A stretch of DNA of 64,000 nt, taken from the NCBI GenBank assembly GCA_902168255.1, contig CABHON010000013.1:1-64000 (forward strand). Direction: 5' to 3'. A program made the position numbers and the translations under genes. Positions 52,974-64,000 of the stretch are shown here, one piece after another. Under the pieces are notes generated by a model that saw only the letters and a program-made list of their open reading frames with translations, did not search any database and had not been told where the DNA came from. The DNA is from an uncultured Legionella sp. (GTDB lineage Bacteria; Pseudomonadota; Gammaproteobacteria; Legionellales; Legionellaceae). Every line of letters starts with the position of its first letter. Position 1 is the first letter of the stretch.

Positions 52974-54343
52974 TCAATGACGTTCACCGCTAATCCTCCT
53001 TGAGAGGTTTCTTTGTAAATGCGATTCATGTCTCTTCCTGTTTGTAACATGGTTTTAATGACTTTATCGAGGGATACTTTGTGCTGACCATCACCAATTA
53101 AGGCCATTCTAGCAGCATTGACCGCTTTAACAGAACCCATTGCATTGCGTTCAATGCAAGGAATTTGTACTAGTCCCGCAACAGGATCACAGGTCATTCC
53201 TAAATGATGCTCCATAGCAATTTCTGCCGCATTCTCGGTTTGTTCTATTGTACCACCTAATGCCGCTGTCAAGCCTGCAGCAGCCATAGAAGAGGCAACA
53301 CCCACTTCACCTTGGCATCCTACTTCAGCACCTGAAATAGAAGCGCCAGTTTTGTACAAAATACCAATTGCAGCAGCAGTTAAAAAGTACTCCAATAATC
53401 CTTCCGTATTAGCTGAACGATGGGCAGATTGATAATATTTCATGACAGCAGGAATAATACCGGCCGCACCATTGGTCGGTGCTGTTACAATTCTCCCGCC
53501 TGCGGCATTTTCTTCATTAACTGCCATGGCATATAAATTTAAATGATTCATCACATCAGATTCTTCATATACAGAAGGTATGCCTTTATGCTGAATTAAT
53601 TTTTGATAGAGTTCTGGGGCACGACGCTTAACGTTTAATCCGCCAGGTAATATACCAGTATTATGACAGCCATTTTCAATACATAACTCCATGACATTGG
53701 CAATTTTCAAAATACCTTGTTTAACTTCCTCTTCTGTGCGCCAAGTTAATTCATTGGCCATCATGATTTCGCTGATGGATTTTTTATTTTGTCGGCAGTG
53801 CGACAATAATTCTTCAGCGGTGGCAAAAGGGTAGGGAATTGGTTTTGATGTACTTTCTGTTTGACCAAATTCTTCATCGGTTACAATGAAACCACCACCA
53901 ATAGAATAGTAAATTTGGCTTGACAAAAGTTGATGCGCATTATCATATGCAGAAAATTTCATGCCATTACTATGCTTGGGTAAAAAATCCTTTTGATGAA
54001 AAAGTAAATGTTCTTTGTATGAAAAAGTAATCTTTTTTTCACCATTCAAAGAAAGAAGGTGAGTATCTTTGATCGCTTGCATTCGAGGTAGCATCGTTTC
54101 AGGTACGACATTTTCAGGATCTTTACCTTCCAAGCCATTTAAAATAGCTTTATCAGTACCGTGTCCTTGACCAGTCAATGCTAGTGAGCCGTAGAGATCA
54201 ACAATTACTTGGATTGTTTTTTCAAGCAATCCTTTATTTTTGAGTGATTGTGCAAACTCACAAGCTGCGTACATCGGACCTACCGTGTGAGAGCTTGAGG
54301 GGCCAATTCCAATGGAAAATAAATCAAATAGACTAATACTCAT
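52967..54343 (-). CDS. sdaA: L-serine dehydratase, iron-sulfur type
   Basis: The 458-aa single-chain enzyme has the beta domain at the N-terminus ([16 protein letters not shown]). The alpha domain has the cluster-binding Cys positions in [19 protein letters not shown] and [12 protein letters not shown]. It deaminates serine to pyruvate using a [4Fe-4S] cluster. With the NAD-GDH it points to amino acids as carbon sources. The neighbour recR ends nine bases upstream. Confidence 0.95.
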   Translation of the reverse strand: MSISLFDLFSIGIGPSSSHTVGPMYAACEFAQSLKNKGLLEKTIQVIVDLYGSLALTGQGHGTDKAILNGLEGKDPENVVPETMLPRMQAIKDTHLLSLNGEKKITFSYKEHLLFHQKDFLPKHSNGMKFSAYDNAHQLLSSQIYYSIGGGFIVTDEEFGQTESTSKPIPYPFATAEELLSHCRQNKKSISEIMMANELTWRTEEEVKQGILKIANVMELCIENGCHNTGILPGGLNVKRRAPELYQKLIQHKGIPSVYEESDVMNHLNLYAMAVNEENAAGGRIVTAPTNGAAGIIPAVMKYYQSAHRSANTEGLLEYFLTAAAIGILYKTGASISGAEVGCQGEVGVASSMAAAGLTAALGGTIEQTENAAEIAMEHHLGMTCDPVAGLVQIPCIERNAMGSVKAVNAARMALIGDGQHKVSLDKVIKTMLQTGRDMNRIYKETSQGGLAVNVIEC

Positions 54344-54352
54344 AACACTCTC

Positions 54353-54943
54353 TCAAATAAACTTTCTTGTTTCGAGGGCTCGGCCAATTGTGCCACTATC
54401 TAAATATTCCAATTCACCGCCTAATGGGATACCTTGTGCTAATCGACTTACTTTTAGTGATAAAGCATTCAATACTTCAAACAAATAGTAAACAGTAGCT
54501 TCACCCTCAACTGTTGCATTCAAGGCTAGAATAACTTCCTGAATCTGTTGTTTTTTTATTAACTCAACAATTTTCGGAATGCCTAATTCTTGAGGGCCTA
54601 TACCATCTAATGGAGAAAGATGCCCCATTAATACATAGTATAGCCCTTTATAAACACCTGAGTGTTCAATCGCAATAACATCACTGGGTTGAGCAACAAT
54701 ACACAGAGTTTGAAACTCACGGCCAGGGTTATTGCAAAGATTGCAGACAGGAAGATCGGTTAAATTATTACATTGTTGGCAATTAACTATACCATCCATT
54801 GCCGTTTGAAGGGCTTTAGCTAGTTTTAATCCTTTGTGCCGATGATTTTGTAATAAATAATACGCCATTCGTTGGGCAGATTTAGTTCCCACACTAGGAA
54901 GTGTACGAAAAGCGTCAATCAGTTCCTGTATCAATACACTCAT
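54353..54943 (-). CDS. recR: Recombination protein RecR
   Basis: The 196-aa protein has an N-terminal helix-hairpin-helix (RTLPSVGTKSAQRMA), a zinc finger with CQQCNNLTDLPVCNLC, and a Toprim domain with ALNATVEGEAT and ARGIPLGGELEYLD in near form. It loads RecA with RecF and RecO. Its start overlaps the ybaB stop by one base, the conserved dnaX-ybaB-recR order. Confidence 0.97.
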   Translation of the reverse strand: MSVLIQELIDAFRTLPSVGTKSAQRMAYYLLQNHRHKGLKLAKALQTAMDGIVNCQQCNNLTDLPVCNLCNNPGREFQTLCIVAQPSDVIAIEHSGVYKGLYYVLMGHLSPLDGIGPQELGIPKIVELIKKQQIQEVILALNATVEGEATVYYLFEVLNALSLKVSRLAQGIPLGGELEYLDSGTIGRALETRKFI

Positions 54944-55299
54944 TAATTGGCGTTTCCACCTTCTGTGCCACCTTCGCCACCTTCTTGATTGAGTAACTCA
55001 TCAGGAAGTTGAATTGAAGAGGTTAATTGTACGATTTTGTCTTTTGATACACGTTCTAGTTTTTGTACAGCATCATTGAAAGCAGCAGCAACTAATTGTT
55101 CAATCATTTCTTTGCCTTCATGCATTAAACTGTCAACAATGTTAACGCTTAATACTTCATAACGGCCATTAATTTTTACTTTTACAGCGCCTGCGCCAGC
55201 AGAACCCATAATTTGAAGTTGAGCAAGTTCTTTTTGAACATCTTGCATTTTTTGTTGCATTTTTTGTGCTTCAGCCATCATCTTTTGAAAATCAGCCAT
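54943..55299 (-). CDS. ybaB: YbaB/EbfC nucleoid-associated protein
   Basis: The 118-aa protein has MQQKMQDVQKELAQLQIMGSA and VKINGRYEVLSVNI, the YbaB core. It forms DNA-binding dimers of pincer shape. The Gly/Glu-rich tail (GGEGGTEGGNAN) is longer than in the enteric protein and looks disordered. It lies between dnaX and recR. Confidence 0.95.
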   Translation of the reverse strand: MADFQKMMAEAQKMQQKMQDVQKELAQLQIMGSAGAGAVKVKINGRYEVLSVNIVDSLMHEGKEMIEQLVAAAFNDAVQKLERVSKDKIVQLTSSIQLPDELLNQEGGEGGTEGGNAN

Positions 55300-55326
55300 A
55301 ATAACATTACCTCATTATTGTTTAAA

Positions 55327-57105
55327 TTAATTTGAACTGGGTTTAACCGAATCAGGTACAATTGTACCATGAAAAATCTCTAAAATTTTATTTAAATTAG
55401 TATCTTTGTCCAATGATGTTTGAACATTATCTAAAATTGCTTTCTCTTTTTCTTTTTGTTTTGCAGCAGGAGAGCTAACGGATGTTTGTGTTGTTTCAAA
55501 AAGTATAGAAATATTTTTATTAGTTTTTTTGAGAAAATACTCTTTTAATGATTCTTCAATTTGATTGCGAATGCTTGTTGTTAGAAATGTTTCATATTGA
55601 GCGGGTGTACATAAAATAAGTTGATTATCTACATTTAGTTCTTTTATTGCACAATGTTGTGCAGCCGTATTGGCTAAACCGCTAAGTTTTAATGAGGCAA
55701 GAATAGCTTCCCAAGAAAGCGAATTTTCCGAACTCGTATTGTTGGATGGGACACTGGCTGGTTCTTCCACCTTAAGGTGGCTGTCAGTTGTTGCTATGTT
55801 TTCTCGTTGATAATTTTGTGGTGAAATAGGTTGTTTTTCTTTGGCTAGCGGTGAAAGAGAAGCAGGAGATATTGAGTTATTAATGGAAGGTTGTTGTAAG
55901 GGGGGGCATAATTTTTCAGGGTAATTCTGCTTTTCTCTTACGGGTATTGGTGGGGTTGCTTCATTTTTTGCACTAATTATTTGTGGTGCTAGAGATGTTG
56001 CAACAGTAGATGTATTCCCTGGTTGAAAGGCCAACATTCTCAGCAATGTCATTTCTAAAGCAATCCATGGGGTAGGGGCTAATGCCAAGTCTTGAAAACC
56101 TTTTAGTGCAATTTGATAAAATAGTTGCAGATCTTCAGCTAATACTTTTTGGGCTAGTTCTTTAAGTACTTGAATGGAATAGCCTTCTTGCGATGAACCG
56201 GTATAATCAGGGACACATAGAATAATAGTTAATTGATGAAAGAGCTTTTGAAGTTCTCGCAGTATTTGCGAAGGATCAGTGCCTTGGTGCTGTAAGTCAG
56301 CGCTAATGGACAATATCTTTGCCCCATTTTTTTCTATTAATGCTTCAGTCAATTGAATAATATAATATGTCTCAACATATCCTAGCATATCCCGAATAAG
56401 AGCTTCTAAAACTTGATTTTGTCCTCTGGCAATTGCTTGATCTAATAAGCTTAATGCGTCACGAACACTACCATTGGCTGCTTGGGCTATCCAGGAAAGG
56501 GCAGGAGGCTCAAAAGGAATATTTTCTTGCTGTAAAATATACGCTAAATGATGCGTCATTTCATTTTGTGTAATATTCTTTAAATGAAATTGTAAGCAAC
56601 GCGACAAAACAGTGATAGGAAGTTTTTTTGGTTCGGTTGTAGCTAGTAAAAACTTGACGTGGGCTGGAGGTTCTTCCAGTGTTTTTAACAAAGCATTAAA
56701 ACTATGCCCTGATAACATGTGTACTTCATCAATTAAATAAATTTTATATTGCCCATGTGTCGGAGGATATAAGATGTTATCAAGTATTTCACGAGTATCT
56801 TCTACTTTGCTTCGAGATGCCGCATCTATTTCCAATAGATCGACGAAGCGTCCCGCTTCTATATCTTTACAATGTTGGCATTCACCGCAAGGATTAGGGG
56901 TAACACCTTTCTCACAGCTCAAGGCTTTAGCTAAGATACGGGCTATACTTGTTTTTCCAACCCCGCGAGTCCCTGTAAAAAGATAAGCGTGATGTAAGCG
57001 ATTGGTAGATAAAGCGTTTTTTAGGGCTTGTATAGCATGGGTTTGCCCTACCATTGTATCAAAAGTATTGGGACGCCATTTACGTGCTAATACAAGAGAA
57101 CTCAT
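55327..57105 (-). CDS. dnaX: DNA polymerase III subunits tau/gamma
   Basis: The 592-aa protein has Walker A GTRGVGKTS, the zinc module CGECQHCKDIEAG, Walker B LIDEVHMLSGHSFNALLKTL and the sensor LLATTEPKKLP. A Pro/Ser/Gln-rich linker (about 375-470) leads to a C-terminal domain that fits the tau part contacting the polymerase. It loads the sliding clamp. The SRP RNA gene lies directly upstream, as often seen. I saw no strong gamma-frameshift site at the expected place. Confidence 0.96.
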   Translation of the reverse strand: MSSLVLARKWRPNTFDTMVGQTHAIQALKNALSTNRLHHAYLFTGTRGVGKTSIARILAKALSCEKGVTPNPCGECQHCKDIEAGRFVDLLEIDAASRSKVEDTREILDNILYPPTHGQYKIYLIDEVHMLSGHSFNALLKTLEEPPAHVKFLLATTEPKKLPITVLSRCLQFHLKNITQNEMTHHLAYILQQENIPFEPPALSWIAQAANGSVRDALSLLDQAIARGQNQVLEALIRDMLGYVETYYIIQLTEALIEKNGAKILSISADLQHQGTDPSQILRELQKLFHQLTIILCVPDYTGSSQEGYSIQVLKELAQKVLAEDLQLFYQIALKGFQDLALAPTPWIALEMTLLRMLAFQPGNTSTVATSLAPQIISAKNEATPPIPVREKQNYPEKLCPPLQQPSINNSISPASLSPLAKEKQPISPQNYQRENIATTDSHLKVEEPASVPSNNTSSENSLSWEAILASLKLSGLANTAAQHCAIKELNVDNQLILCTPAQYETFLTTSIRNQIEESLKEYFLKKTNKNISILFETTQTSVSSPAAKQKEKEKAILDNVQTSLDKDTNLNKILEIFHGTIVPDSVKPSSN

Positions 57106-57150
57106 TTAAGAAACTAACTCATCATTTAAACTAAGGTGGAAAAGTAAGGC

Positions 57151-57260
57151 GGCAGCTTTATTAGCAACACTCCGGCACATGCGCCAATGACTACCGCTGC
57201 TCCCTTCCGGGCCTGACGGGGTTTGCCATCTGTCATTGCGGAAGCACCAATAAAGCCACC
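57151..57260 (-). ncRNA. ffs: Signal recognition particle RNA (4.5S)
   Basis: On the minus strand the 5' end GGTGGCTTTATTGG pairs with the 3' end CTAATAAAGCTGCC. The apical domain carries GTCAGGCCCGGAAGGGAGCA, the universal GGAA tetraloop and asymmetric loop bound by Ffh. The length of about 110 nt fits bacterial small SRP RNA. It lies 45 bases upstream of dnaX. An ORF across the same place is chance. Confidence 0.95.
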
Positions 57261-57332
57261 ATAATGTTTACTCTGCGAGTAAGGCGAAGATATTACCAGG
57301 TAATGGGATTGAATGCAAGGGCGAATTACGGT

Positions 57333-57391
57333 GTAGGGGCGGGTCTTGTATCCAATTCGTAGTTCCGGGCGGGTACAAGACCCGCCCCTAC
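57333..57391. repeat. REP-like palindrome, copy between SRP RNA and desaturase
   Basis: The 59-bp element starts GTAGGGGCGGGTCTTGTA and ends TACAAGACCCGCCCCTAC, a perfect 18-bp arm pair. It is placed just past the desaturase stop, so it can also act as a hairpin terminator or mRNA 3' protector. Confidence 0.88.
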
Positions 57392-57407
57392 AATCCAAAT
57401 AATATCA

Positions 57408-58580
57408 TTAAATATGAGACGCAATATTTTTTGTTGAGTTTGAAACAATTTTCTTGATATAGGCAGAAAAGTCTTTCAACGCATCTAAACCAGAACTTTC
57501 TGCTTGCTTACACCATTGCTGAAGCGCTTCTAACAATTCCTTTTGACTGGTAGCCGCACGTAACCATACGTTTTGTAAGCTTTCACGATAGTGATAAACC
57601 GTTTTCAAATCTTGTCGGCTTTCGAGTATGTCAGATAATTGGGATTTAGCCTGTTCATTCATTAACGCTTCATGGCGGCGGAATAAATGAAACTTCTTCG
57701 CTGCGGAAGATTTGTTCGCCTTCAATGTGGGCAACATTACCTGCCGATAGTATTGAGACATTACCTGAAAACGACTGTTGATAACCGCTTTTACGGTATC
57801 AATGTCAACTGTTGATTTATGAGGAGATGTTTGCAATTTAGGAGGAAGCTTTTTAACTTTCGCTAATTTGAAGAAGGATAATACACGAATGTAGAACCAA
57901 CCAATATCAAATTCCCAAGGCTTTAGTGAGAACTTAGCCGAAGAAGGGTAGGTATGATGATTATTATGAAGCTCTTCACCACCGATAAAAAAAGCAATGG
58001 GTGTTAGGTTCGTGGAAGAATCAGGAACTTCATAGTTGCGGTATCCCCAATAGTGGCCTAAACCGTTGATGACACCCGCAGCAAAAATAGGAATCCACAT
58101 CATCTGAATAGCCCAAATAGTGATACCAGGAACGCCAAATAAAAGAAGGTCAATCCCTAACATAATAAAGATACCCTTCGAGCTGTACGGAGAATAAATA
58201 TTATTTTCTATCCAATCGTTGGGCGTGCCATGACCATATTTGTCCATCGTTTCTTGATTGCACGATTCAGCCCGATAAAGCTCGGCGCCTTCAGTAAGTA
58301 CTTTTTTAAGGCCGAGTACTTTAGGGCTGTGTGGATCTTCCGCTGTCTCAGTTTTTGCGTGATGCTTGCGATGAATAGCTACCCATTTTTTTGTTACCAT
58401 ACCCGTGGTAAGCCATAACCATAATCTTAATGGATGAGTAATAATAGGATGCATATCGAGGGCACGATGACATTGGCTGCGATGTAAATATAGCGTTACT
58501 GCTGCAATGGTAATTTGGACAAAAACCAATGTAAACACGAAATAACCCCAAAATGACAGGTTTAATAAGCCATAAAGCAT
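57408..58580 (-). CDS. Delta-9 type acyl-CoA/acyl-lipid fatty acid desaturase
   Basis: The 390-aa membrane di-iron enzyme has three His boxes: HRSQCH (33-38), HRKHH (70-74) and ELHNNHH (about 210). Four hydrophobic spans are arranged as in the stearoyl-CoA desaturase group. A C-terminal helical region of about 130 residues is longer than in the core family. It introduces a cis double bond in acyl chains. Start: AGGTGG eight bases before ATG 58580 decides against an in-frame GTG at 58592. Confidence 0.9.
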   Translation of the reverse strand: MLYGLLNLSFWGYFVFTLVFVQITIAAVTLYLHRSQCHRALDMHPIITHPLRLWLWLTTGMVTKKWVAIHRKHHAKTETAEDPHSPKVLGLKKVLTEGAELYRAESCNQETMDKYGHGTPNDWIENNIYSPYSSKGIFIMLGIDLLLFGVPGITIWAIQMMWIPIFAAGVINGLGHYWGYRNYEVPDSSTNLTPIAFFIGGEELHNNHHTYPSSAKFSLKPWEFDIGWFYIRVLSFFKLAKVKKLPPKLQTSPHKSTVDIDTVKAVINSRFQVMSQYYRQVMLPTLKANKSSAAKKFHLFRRHEALMNEQAKSQLSDILESRQDLKTVYHYRESLQNVWLRAATSQKELLEALQQWCKQAESSGLDALKDFSAYIKKIVSNSTKNIASHI

Positions 58581-58630
58581 AAAGTTAACCACCTATAAAA
58601 GAGTTCTAAGGAAGAAAATTATACAATAAA

Positions 58631-58660
58631 ACATGAAAAATAGCGAGTGATTTTTCATGT
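58631..58660. promoter_or_regulatory. 30-bp inverted repeat between divergent desaturase and membrane-protein genes
   Basis: The 11-base arms ACATGAAAAAT and ATTTTTCATGT are perfect, with an 8-base spacer. The repeat lies upstream of both genes, 51 bases from the desaturase ATG. A TATAAT sequence follows at 58670-58675. It has the form of a repressor operator. The protein is unknown. Confidence 0.5.
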
Positions 58661-58717
58661 TTTTCAATATATAATGTTAATATAGAGATAAATAAAAGTA
58701 TTATAGGTATACAAATC

Positions 58718-59026
58718 ATGAAAGAAAATAAATTTGATAAAAAATCGCTTCCTTCTATTCTGCCTTTTTTGTTATTAGGTATTGGTATAGCTATTCTTGT
58801 TAGTCTAATAGTGATGTTTTTTTATTTGTTTATGTGGGGTGTTATAATTGGCTTTATTTTATGGGCAATAATGACATTAAAAGAAAAATTTTTTCCTACG
58901 GCAAAAGGGCAAGATTCCAATCATAAGGTATTACATGTTGAAGAAGATGGCAGTGTTGTTGTTGAAGAGGAATCATCTCCCTCTGCTCATAAACCGCACG
59001 TTCACAAACATTCACATAAAAAATAA
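58718..59026 (+). CDS. Small membrane protein with His-rich tail
   Basis: The 102-aa product has a long hydrophobic region (13-52, probably two spans). An acidic stretch, VEEDGSVVVEEES, follows, then a His/Lys-rich end, HKPHVHKHSHKK. The tail could bind metal ions. I know no family. It lies 10 bases upstream of the PlsC gene and is probably co-transcribed. Confidence 0.7.
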   Translation: MKENKFDKKSLPSILPFLLLGIGIAILVSLIVMFFYLFMWGVIIGFILWAIMTLKEKFFPTAKGQDSNHKVLHVEEDGSVVVEEESSPSAHKPHVHKHSHKK

Positions 59027-59036
59027 AGGAATAAAA

Positions 59037-60960
<1,924 letters not shown>

Positions 60961-60979
60961 ATGTAAACCTAAAAATATA

Positions 60980-63900
60980 ATGAGGGGGGGTGTATTGTAC
61001 ACAAAAGATGAAAAAGAATATAAGTATCCCTTTTATTTGCTCAAATCTCGACGGTTTCTTCCCTTTTTCTTAACACAATTTTTTGGTGCGTTGAATGACA
61101 ATGTCCTAAAATTATCTGCATTAACGTTAATTGCCTTTCATTTAGTCCATGGCGCTGAAAAAAATCAGCTCTACCAAGCATTAGGCGCGGGCTTGTTTAC
61201 ATTGCCCTTTTTTCTTTTCTCATCTACAGCTGGCCAATTGGCAGATAAATACGATAAAGCGATATTGATGCGGTATATTAAGTGCACTGAAGTCCTTCTT
61301 ATGTTTTTAGGTAGTATCGGATTATACCTTGAAAGCATTCCCTGGATGATGGCAATCATTTTTTTTATAGGACTTCACTCTGCTTTTTTTGGCCCCTTAA
61401 AATATGCTATTTTACCAGAGCATTTACAAGAAAAAGAATTACTCGCAGGGAATGGTTTTGTCGATGCAGCGACTTTTATGGCTATTTTAATAGGGACTCT
61501 TTTAGGAAGTTTGTTAATCCCTCAAGATGCTGCTTTTCTAAGGGAGGGTTTAAAATATGCCAGTGTCACTTTGGTTGGTATTGCCATATTAGGGACACTA
61601 TGTAGTTTTTTAATTCCTTCTGCCGGAAAATATATCAATCCCCATACCAAAATTGATTGGAATTTTTTCCGAAGTGCCTATGCTTTGCTAAAAACCTCAC
61701 GGCAGTACCCGCAAGTTTTTTCAGCCATTTTAGGTATTTCTTGGTTTTGGTTTTTTGGTGCCACGCTATTAACCGAATTCCCTAGTTATGTCCAATACAC
61801 ACTACATGCTGAAAAAAATGTTTTTACACTTTTTTTGGCACTTTTTTCAATAGGGATTGCTACGGGTTCATTACTGGTTAATCGTTATTTAAAAGGGCGG
61901 ATAAGTACACAATGTGCATTTATAGCCGCAATAGCCATGAGTTTATTTATTGTTGATCTTTCGTTTAATTCTCAACAGGTTTTTGCTAAAACCCAATCAC
62001 TTGCCCTATTTTTAAATAATAGCGTAGGATGGCGAATTAGCTCGGATTTATTTTTATTGTCTGTATTTGGCGGTATTTATATCACCCCATTATATGCCGT
62101 TATCCAGAAGTATAGCCCCCCTCAATGGTGTTCTCGCATGATTGCGGTAAATAACATTGTGAATGCTGCTTTCATGGTTGGCAGTGCCTTATGGATTGGG
62201 ATATTAGCCTCATTAAAAATTAATATTACGACCGTTTTTTTAACCCTTATTATAGGAAATATTTTTTTCGGCTGGAAGCTACGACGATTTTCTCAGAAAA
62301 GAGCCCTAAAACGCTCAATTACTTTTTTATTAAAATGTTTATATCGTGTTGAGGTAAAAGGAATAGAGAATTACCAACAAGCGGGAGAGCACTTTCTTAT
62401 TTTACTCTCTTATACTTCTTTTATAGATATTCTCCTATTAACCTTATTTTTGCCCGATTCTTTGGGTGTAGTATTAGACGAGCATTTAACCAAAAAATTT
62501 TGGATGAAGCCATTTCTCTCCTGGGCTAATGTCTTTCCTATACAAGCGTTTCATCCAATGGCTGCAAGAAAAGTGCTTCATGCAGCGAAACATAGCCAAA
62601 AATTTATTTTAACCCCAGAATCTTATATTCGGGGTGAGCTACCATTAAAACAAATGATTTCTATCGCGGGGTTTGTAGCAAGAAACATGCAAGTACCTCT
62701 TTTGCCTATTCATATTACCGGCACATTGTTTTTACCATTTTCACGTCGAAAAGATACGGTACCTCGACGTTTTTTTCCTAAAGTAATTATTCATATTCGT
62801 CCAGCTATTAACTTTGTCAAAAAAAATAAAATGCAAATAGAATACGCTATTTCGCATCAATTAGCCGAGATGTTATTTAGTATCCTTCCGTGGAAAAATA
62901 CACTCTTTCAGCAATTACTAGAAATGCGCGCTATTTATCCTAAACGCTTAATCGCTGAAGATATTCAGAAAAAAATAAGCTATAACACCCTTGTGATGCA
63001 AAGTTTTGTTCTGGGTTCTGCTATCGCCAAGCAATCAAAAGAAGGAGAGTATGTAGGTCTTTTGATGCCCACAATGGTAGCCAGTGCCGTATGCTTTTTT
63101 GCATTACAAGCTTTTGGGCGAATTCCAGCATTATTAAATTTTTCATTGGGAAAGCATTATTTAATTGCTGCATGTAAACTGGCAAGAATTAAAACCATTT
63201 ATACCTCTTCTACTTTTATTGAACAAACACAATTACAAGGTTCGATAGAGGCATTGAAAGATCTAGGCATTACAATTATTTATTTAGAAACTCTTAAAGA
63301 AAGTATTTCTTTAAGCAATCGGATAGAAGGTATTTTACGCTATCTTTTCTCACGGCCAGTGTATGTGAAGCCTGATGCACCAGCTGTTGTGCTATTTACC
63401 TCGGGTTCTGAAGGCATTCCTAAAGGTGTAGTCTTAAGTCATCAAAACTTATTAGCTAATACGTATCAATTGGCCAGTTGCGTGGATTTTTCAGCGCGGG
63501 ATCATTTATTTAATGCTTTACCCATCTTTCATTGTTTCGGTTTAACTGCGGGAATGATTTTGCCTCTCTGCCAAGGATTTGGTGTTTTTCTTTACCCGTC
63601 TCCCTTGCATTATCGTCAAATTCCGGAGTGGGTACGAAAAGCGGGAGCAACGTTTTTTTTGGCAACGGATACGTTTTTAAAAGGCTACGCGAACTATACG
63701 ACATTGCATCATTTCAAACAGGTGCGCGGAATTTTTGCTGGAGCTGAAAAAGTTAAAGAAGAAACGATTAAAATGTGGAAGCATACTTTTGAGACACCCA
63801 TTTTTGAAGGGTATGGGATGACGGAGGCATCACCCGTCATTGCAGTAAATAATAGCCTTCGATATAAAGAAGGTTCAGTAGGATGTTTGTTACCAGGCAT

Positions 63901-64000
63901 AAAGTATCATTTAGAACCCGTAGAAGGTTTAGAAGATGGTGGTCGTTTATGGATTTCAGGGCCAAATATCATGTTAGGGTATTTGAATGAAGAGGGAAGC
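60980..64000 (+). CDS. LplT-acyltransferase-acyl-ACP synthetase fusion (Aas-like), cut by window edge
   Basis: It is open from ATG 60980 (or TTG 60995, preceded by GAGGGG) to the right edge, over 1000 residues. Domain 1 (to about 62290) is an MFS transporter of the LplT type (FLTQFFGALNDNVLK). Domain 2 (about 62330-62880) aligns with the PlsC-like acyltransferase of Aas. Domain 3 is an AMP-binding acyl-activating enzyme with LFTSGSEGIPKGVVLSH and EGYGMTEASPV. Such fusions flip lysophospholipid inward and reacylate it. In domain 2 the HX4D box reads SYTSFID and motif III TPESYIRG, so the catalytic His is missing. Confidence 0.9.
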   Translation, partial: MRGGVLYTKDEKEYKYPFYLLKSRRFLPFFLTQFFGALNDNVLKLSALTLIAFHLVHGAEKNQLYQALGAGLFTLPFFLFSSTAGQLADKYDKAILMRYIKCTEVLLMFLGSIGLYLESIPWMMAIIFFIGLHSAFFGPLKYAILPEHLQEKELLAGNGFVDAATFMAILIGTLLGSLLIPQDAAFLREGLKYASVTLVGIAILGTLCSFLIPSAGKYINPHTKIDWNFFRSAYALLKTSRQYPQVFSAILGISWFWFFGATLLTEFPSYVQYTLHAEKNVFTLFLALFSIGIATGSLLVNRYLKGRISTQCAFIAAIAMSLFIVDLSFNSQQVFAKTQSLALFLNNSVGWRISSDLFLLSVFGGIYITPLYAVIQKYSPPQWCSRMIAVNNIVNAAFMVGSALWIGILASLKINITTVFLTLIIGNIFFGWKLRRFSQKRALKRSITFLLKCLYRVEVKGIENYQQAGEHFLILLSYTSFIDILLLTLFLPDSLGVVLDEHLTKKFWMKPFLSWANVFPIQAFHPMAARKVLHAAKHSQKFILTPESYIRGELPLKQMISIAGFVARNMQVPLLPIHITGTLFLPFSRRKDTVPRRFFPKVIIHIRPAINFVKKNKMQIEYAISHQLAEMLFSILPWKNTLFQQLLEMRAIYPKRLIAEDIQKKISYNTLVMQSFVLGSAIAKQSKEGEYVGLLMPTMVASAVCFFALQAFGRIPALLNFSLGKHYLIAACKLARIKTIYTSSTFIEQTQLQGSIEALKDLGITIIYLETLKESISLSNRIEGILRYLFSRPVYVKPDAPAVVLFTSGSEGIPKGVVLSHQNLLANTYQLASCVDFSARDHLFNALPIFHCFGLTAGMILPLCQGFGVFLYPSPLHYRQIPEWVRKAGATFFLATDTFLKGYANYTTLHHFKQVRGIFAGAEKVKEETIKMWKHTFETPIFEGYGMTEASPVIAVNNSLRYKEGSVGCLLPGIKYHLEPVEGLEDGGRLWISGPNIMLGYLNEEGS

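Noticed and set aside
55500-56650. A-runs in dnaX that could cause programmed frameshifting for a gamma subunit
   Set aside because: The runs near 56630 and 55530 are too early or too late in the gene and lack the usual stop and stem-loop arrangement.
57126-57398. A 90-codon open frame on the minus strand
   Set aside because: It lies across the SRP RNA gene and a REP palindrome. The RNA pairing and the GGAA apical loop explain the sequence better.

Overview
The window is AT-rich bacterial chromosome with the gene content of a gammaproteobacterium of the order Legionellales (Legionella/Coxiella/Aquicella-like). This placement is inferred from gene content and was not tested by phylogeny. Supporting signs are a mevalonate-pathway gene pair (mvaD-mvk) in a gammaproteobacterium, a 180-kDa-type NAD-glutamate dehydrogenase, PilT, LapAB, an LplT-acyltransferase-acyl-ACP synthetase fusion, and large orphan proteins that look like secreted effectors.

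Layout. 1-9.4 kb: the end of an IS200-like transposase, tRNA-Phe, yggS/pilT divergent pair, a 588-aa membrane-associated orphan, glnA, and an AddA-like helicase-nuclease carrying an in-frame palindromic element. 9.4-18.2 kb: a non-coding stretch with DnaA-box-like sites, a glycosyltransferase, mreBCD, a BI-1/YccA protein, the mevalonate pair, a CDF metal transporter and an isocitrate-lyase-superfamily enzyme. 18.2-22.6 kb: uup and several small envelope/stress genes (Gln-rich protein, CsbD, a 49-aa DUF3309 protein, PepSY protein) interspersed with short palindromic repeats. 22.6-32.8 kb: a surface-polysaccharide locus. Five tightly packed sugar genes are followed, after an inverted-repeat element, by gtrA and a complete route from sedoheptulose-7-phosphate to GDP-D-glycero-alpha-D-manno-heptose (gmhA, hddA, gmhB, hddC) with a transaldolase. 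33-41.3 kb: a secreted Cys-containing protein, NAD-GDH, lapA-lapB and a DegT aminotransferase. 41.3-47.2 kb: an accessory island with recombinase and transposase remnants, a 1543-aa AAA+ protein with a possible papain/transglutaminase-like core, and a REP-associated transposase that itself contains a REP palindrome. 47.1-64 kb: HAD phosphatase, birA and a MATE transporter sharing a candidate operator, rhomboid-xseA-sdaA, recR-ybaB-dnaX-SRP RNA, and a lipid group (desaturase, PlsC, CoaD, Sfp-type PPTase, Aas-like fusion) running off the right edge.

The most unusual structure is the set of short palindromic mobile elements. One 146-bp element sits in frame inside the helicase gene and adds about 49 residues. 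A 147-bp copy lies between genes with a one-base indel that closes the frame. A third 146-bp element has a different interior but the same terminal bases. A separate REP family (GTAGGGGCGGGTCTTGTA ends) has three full copies and one half copy, one of them inside a REP-type transposase gene.
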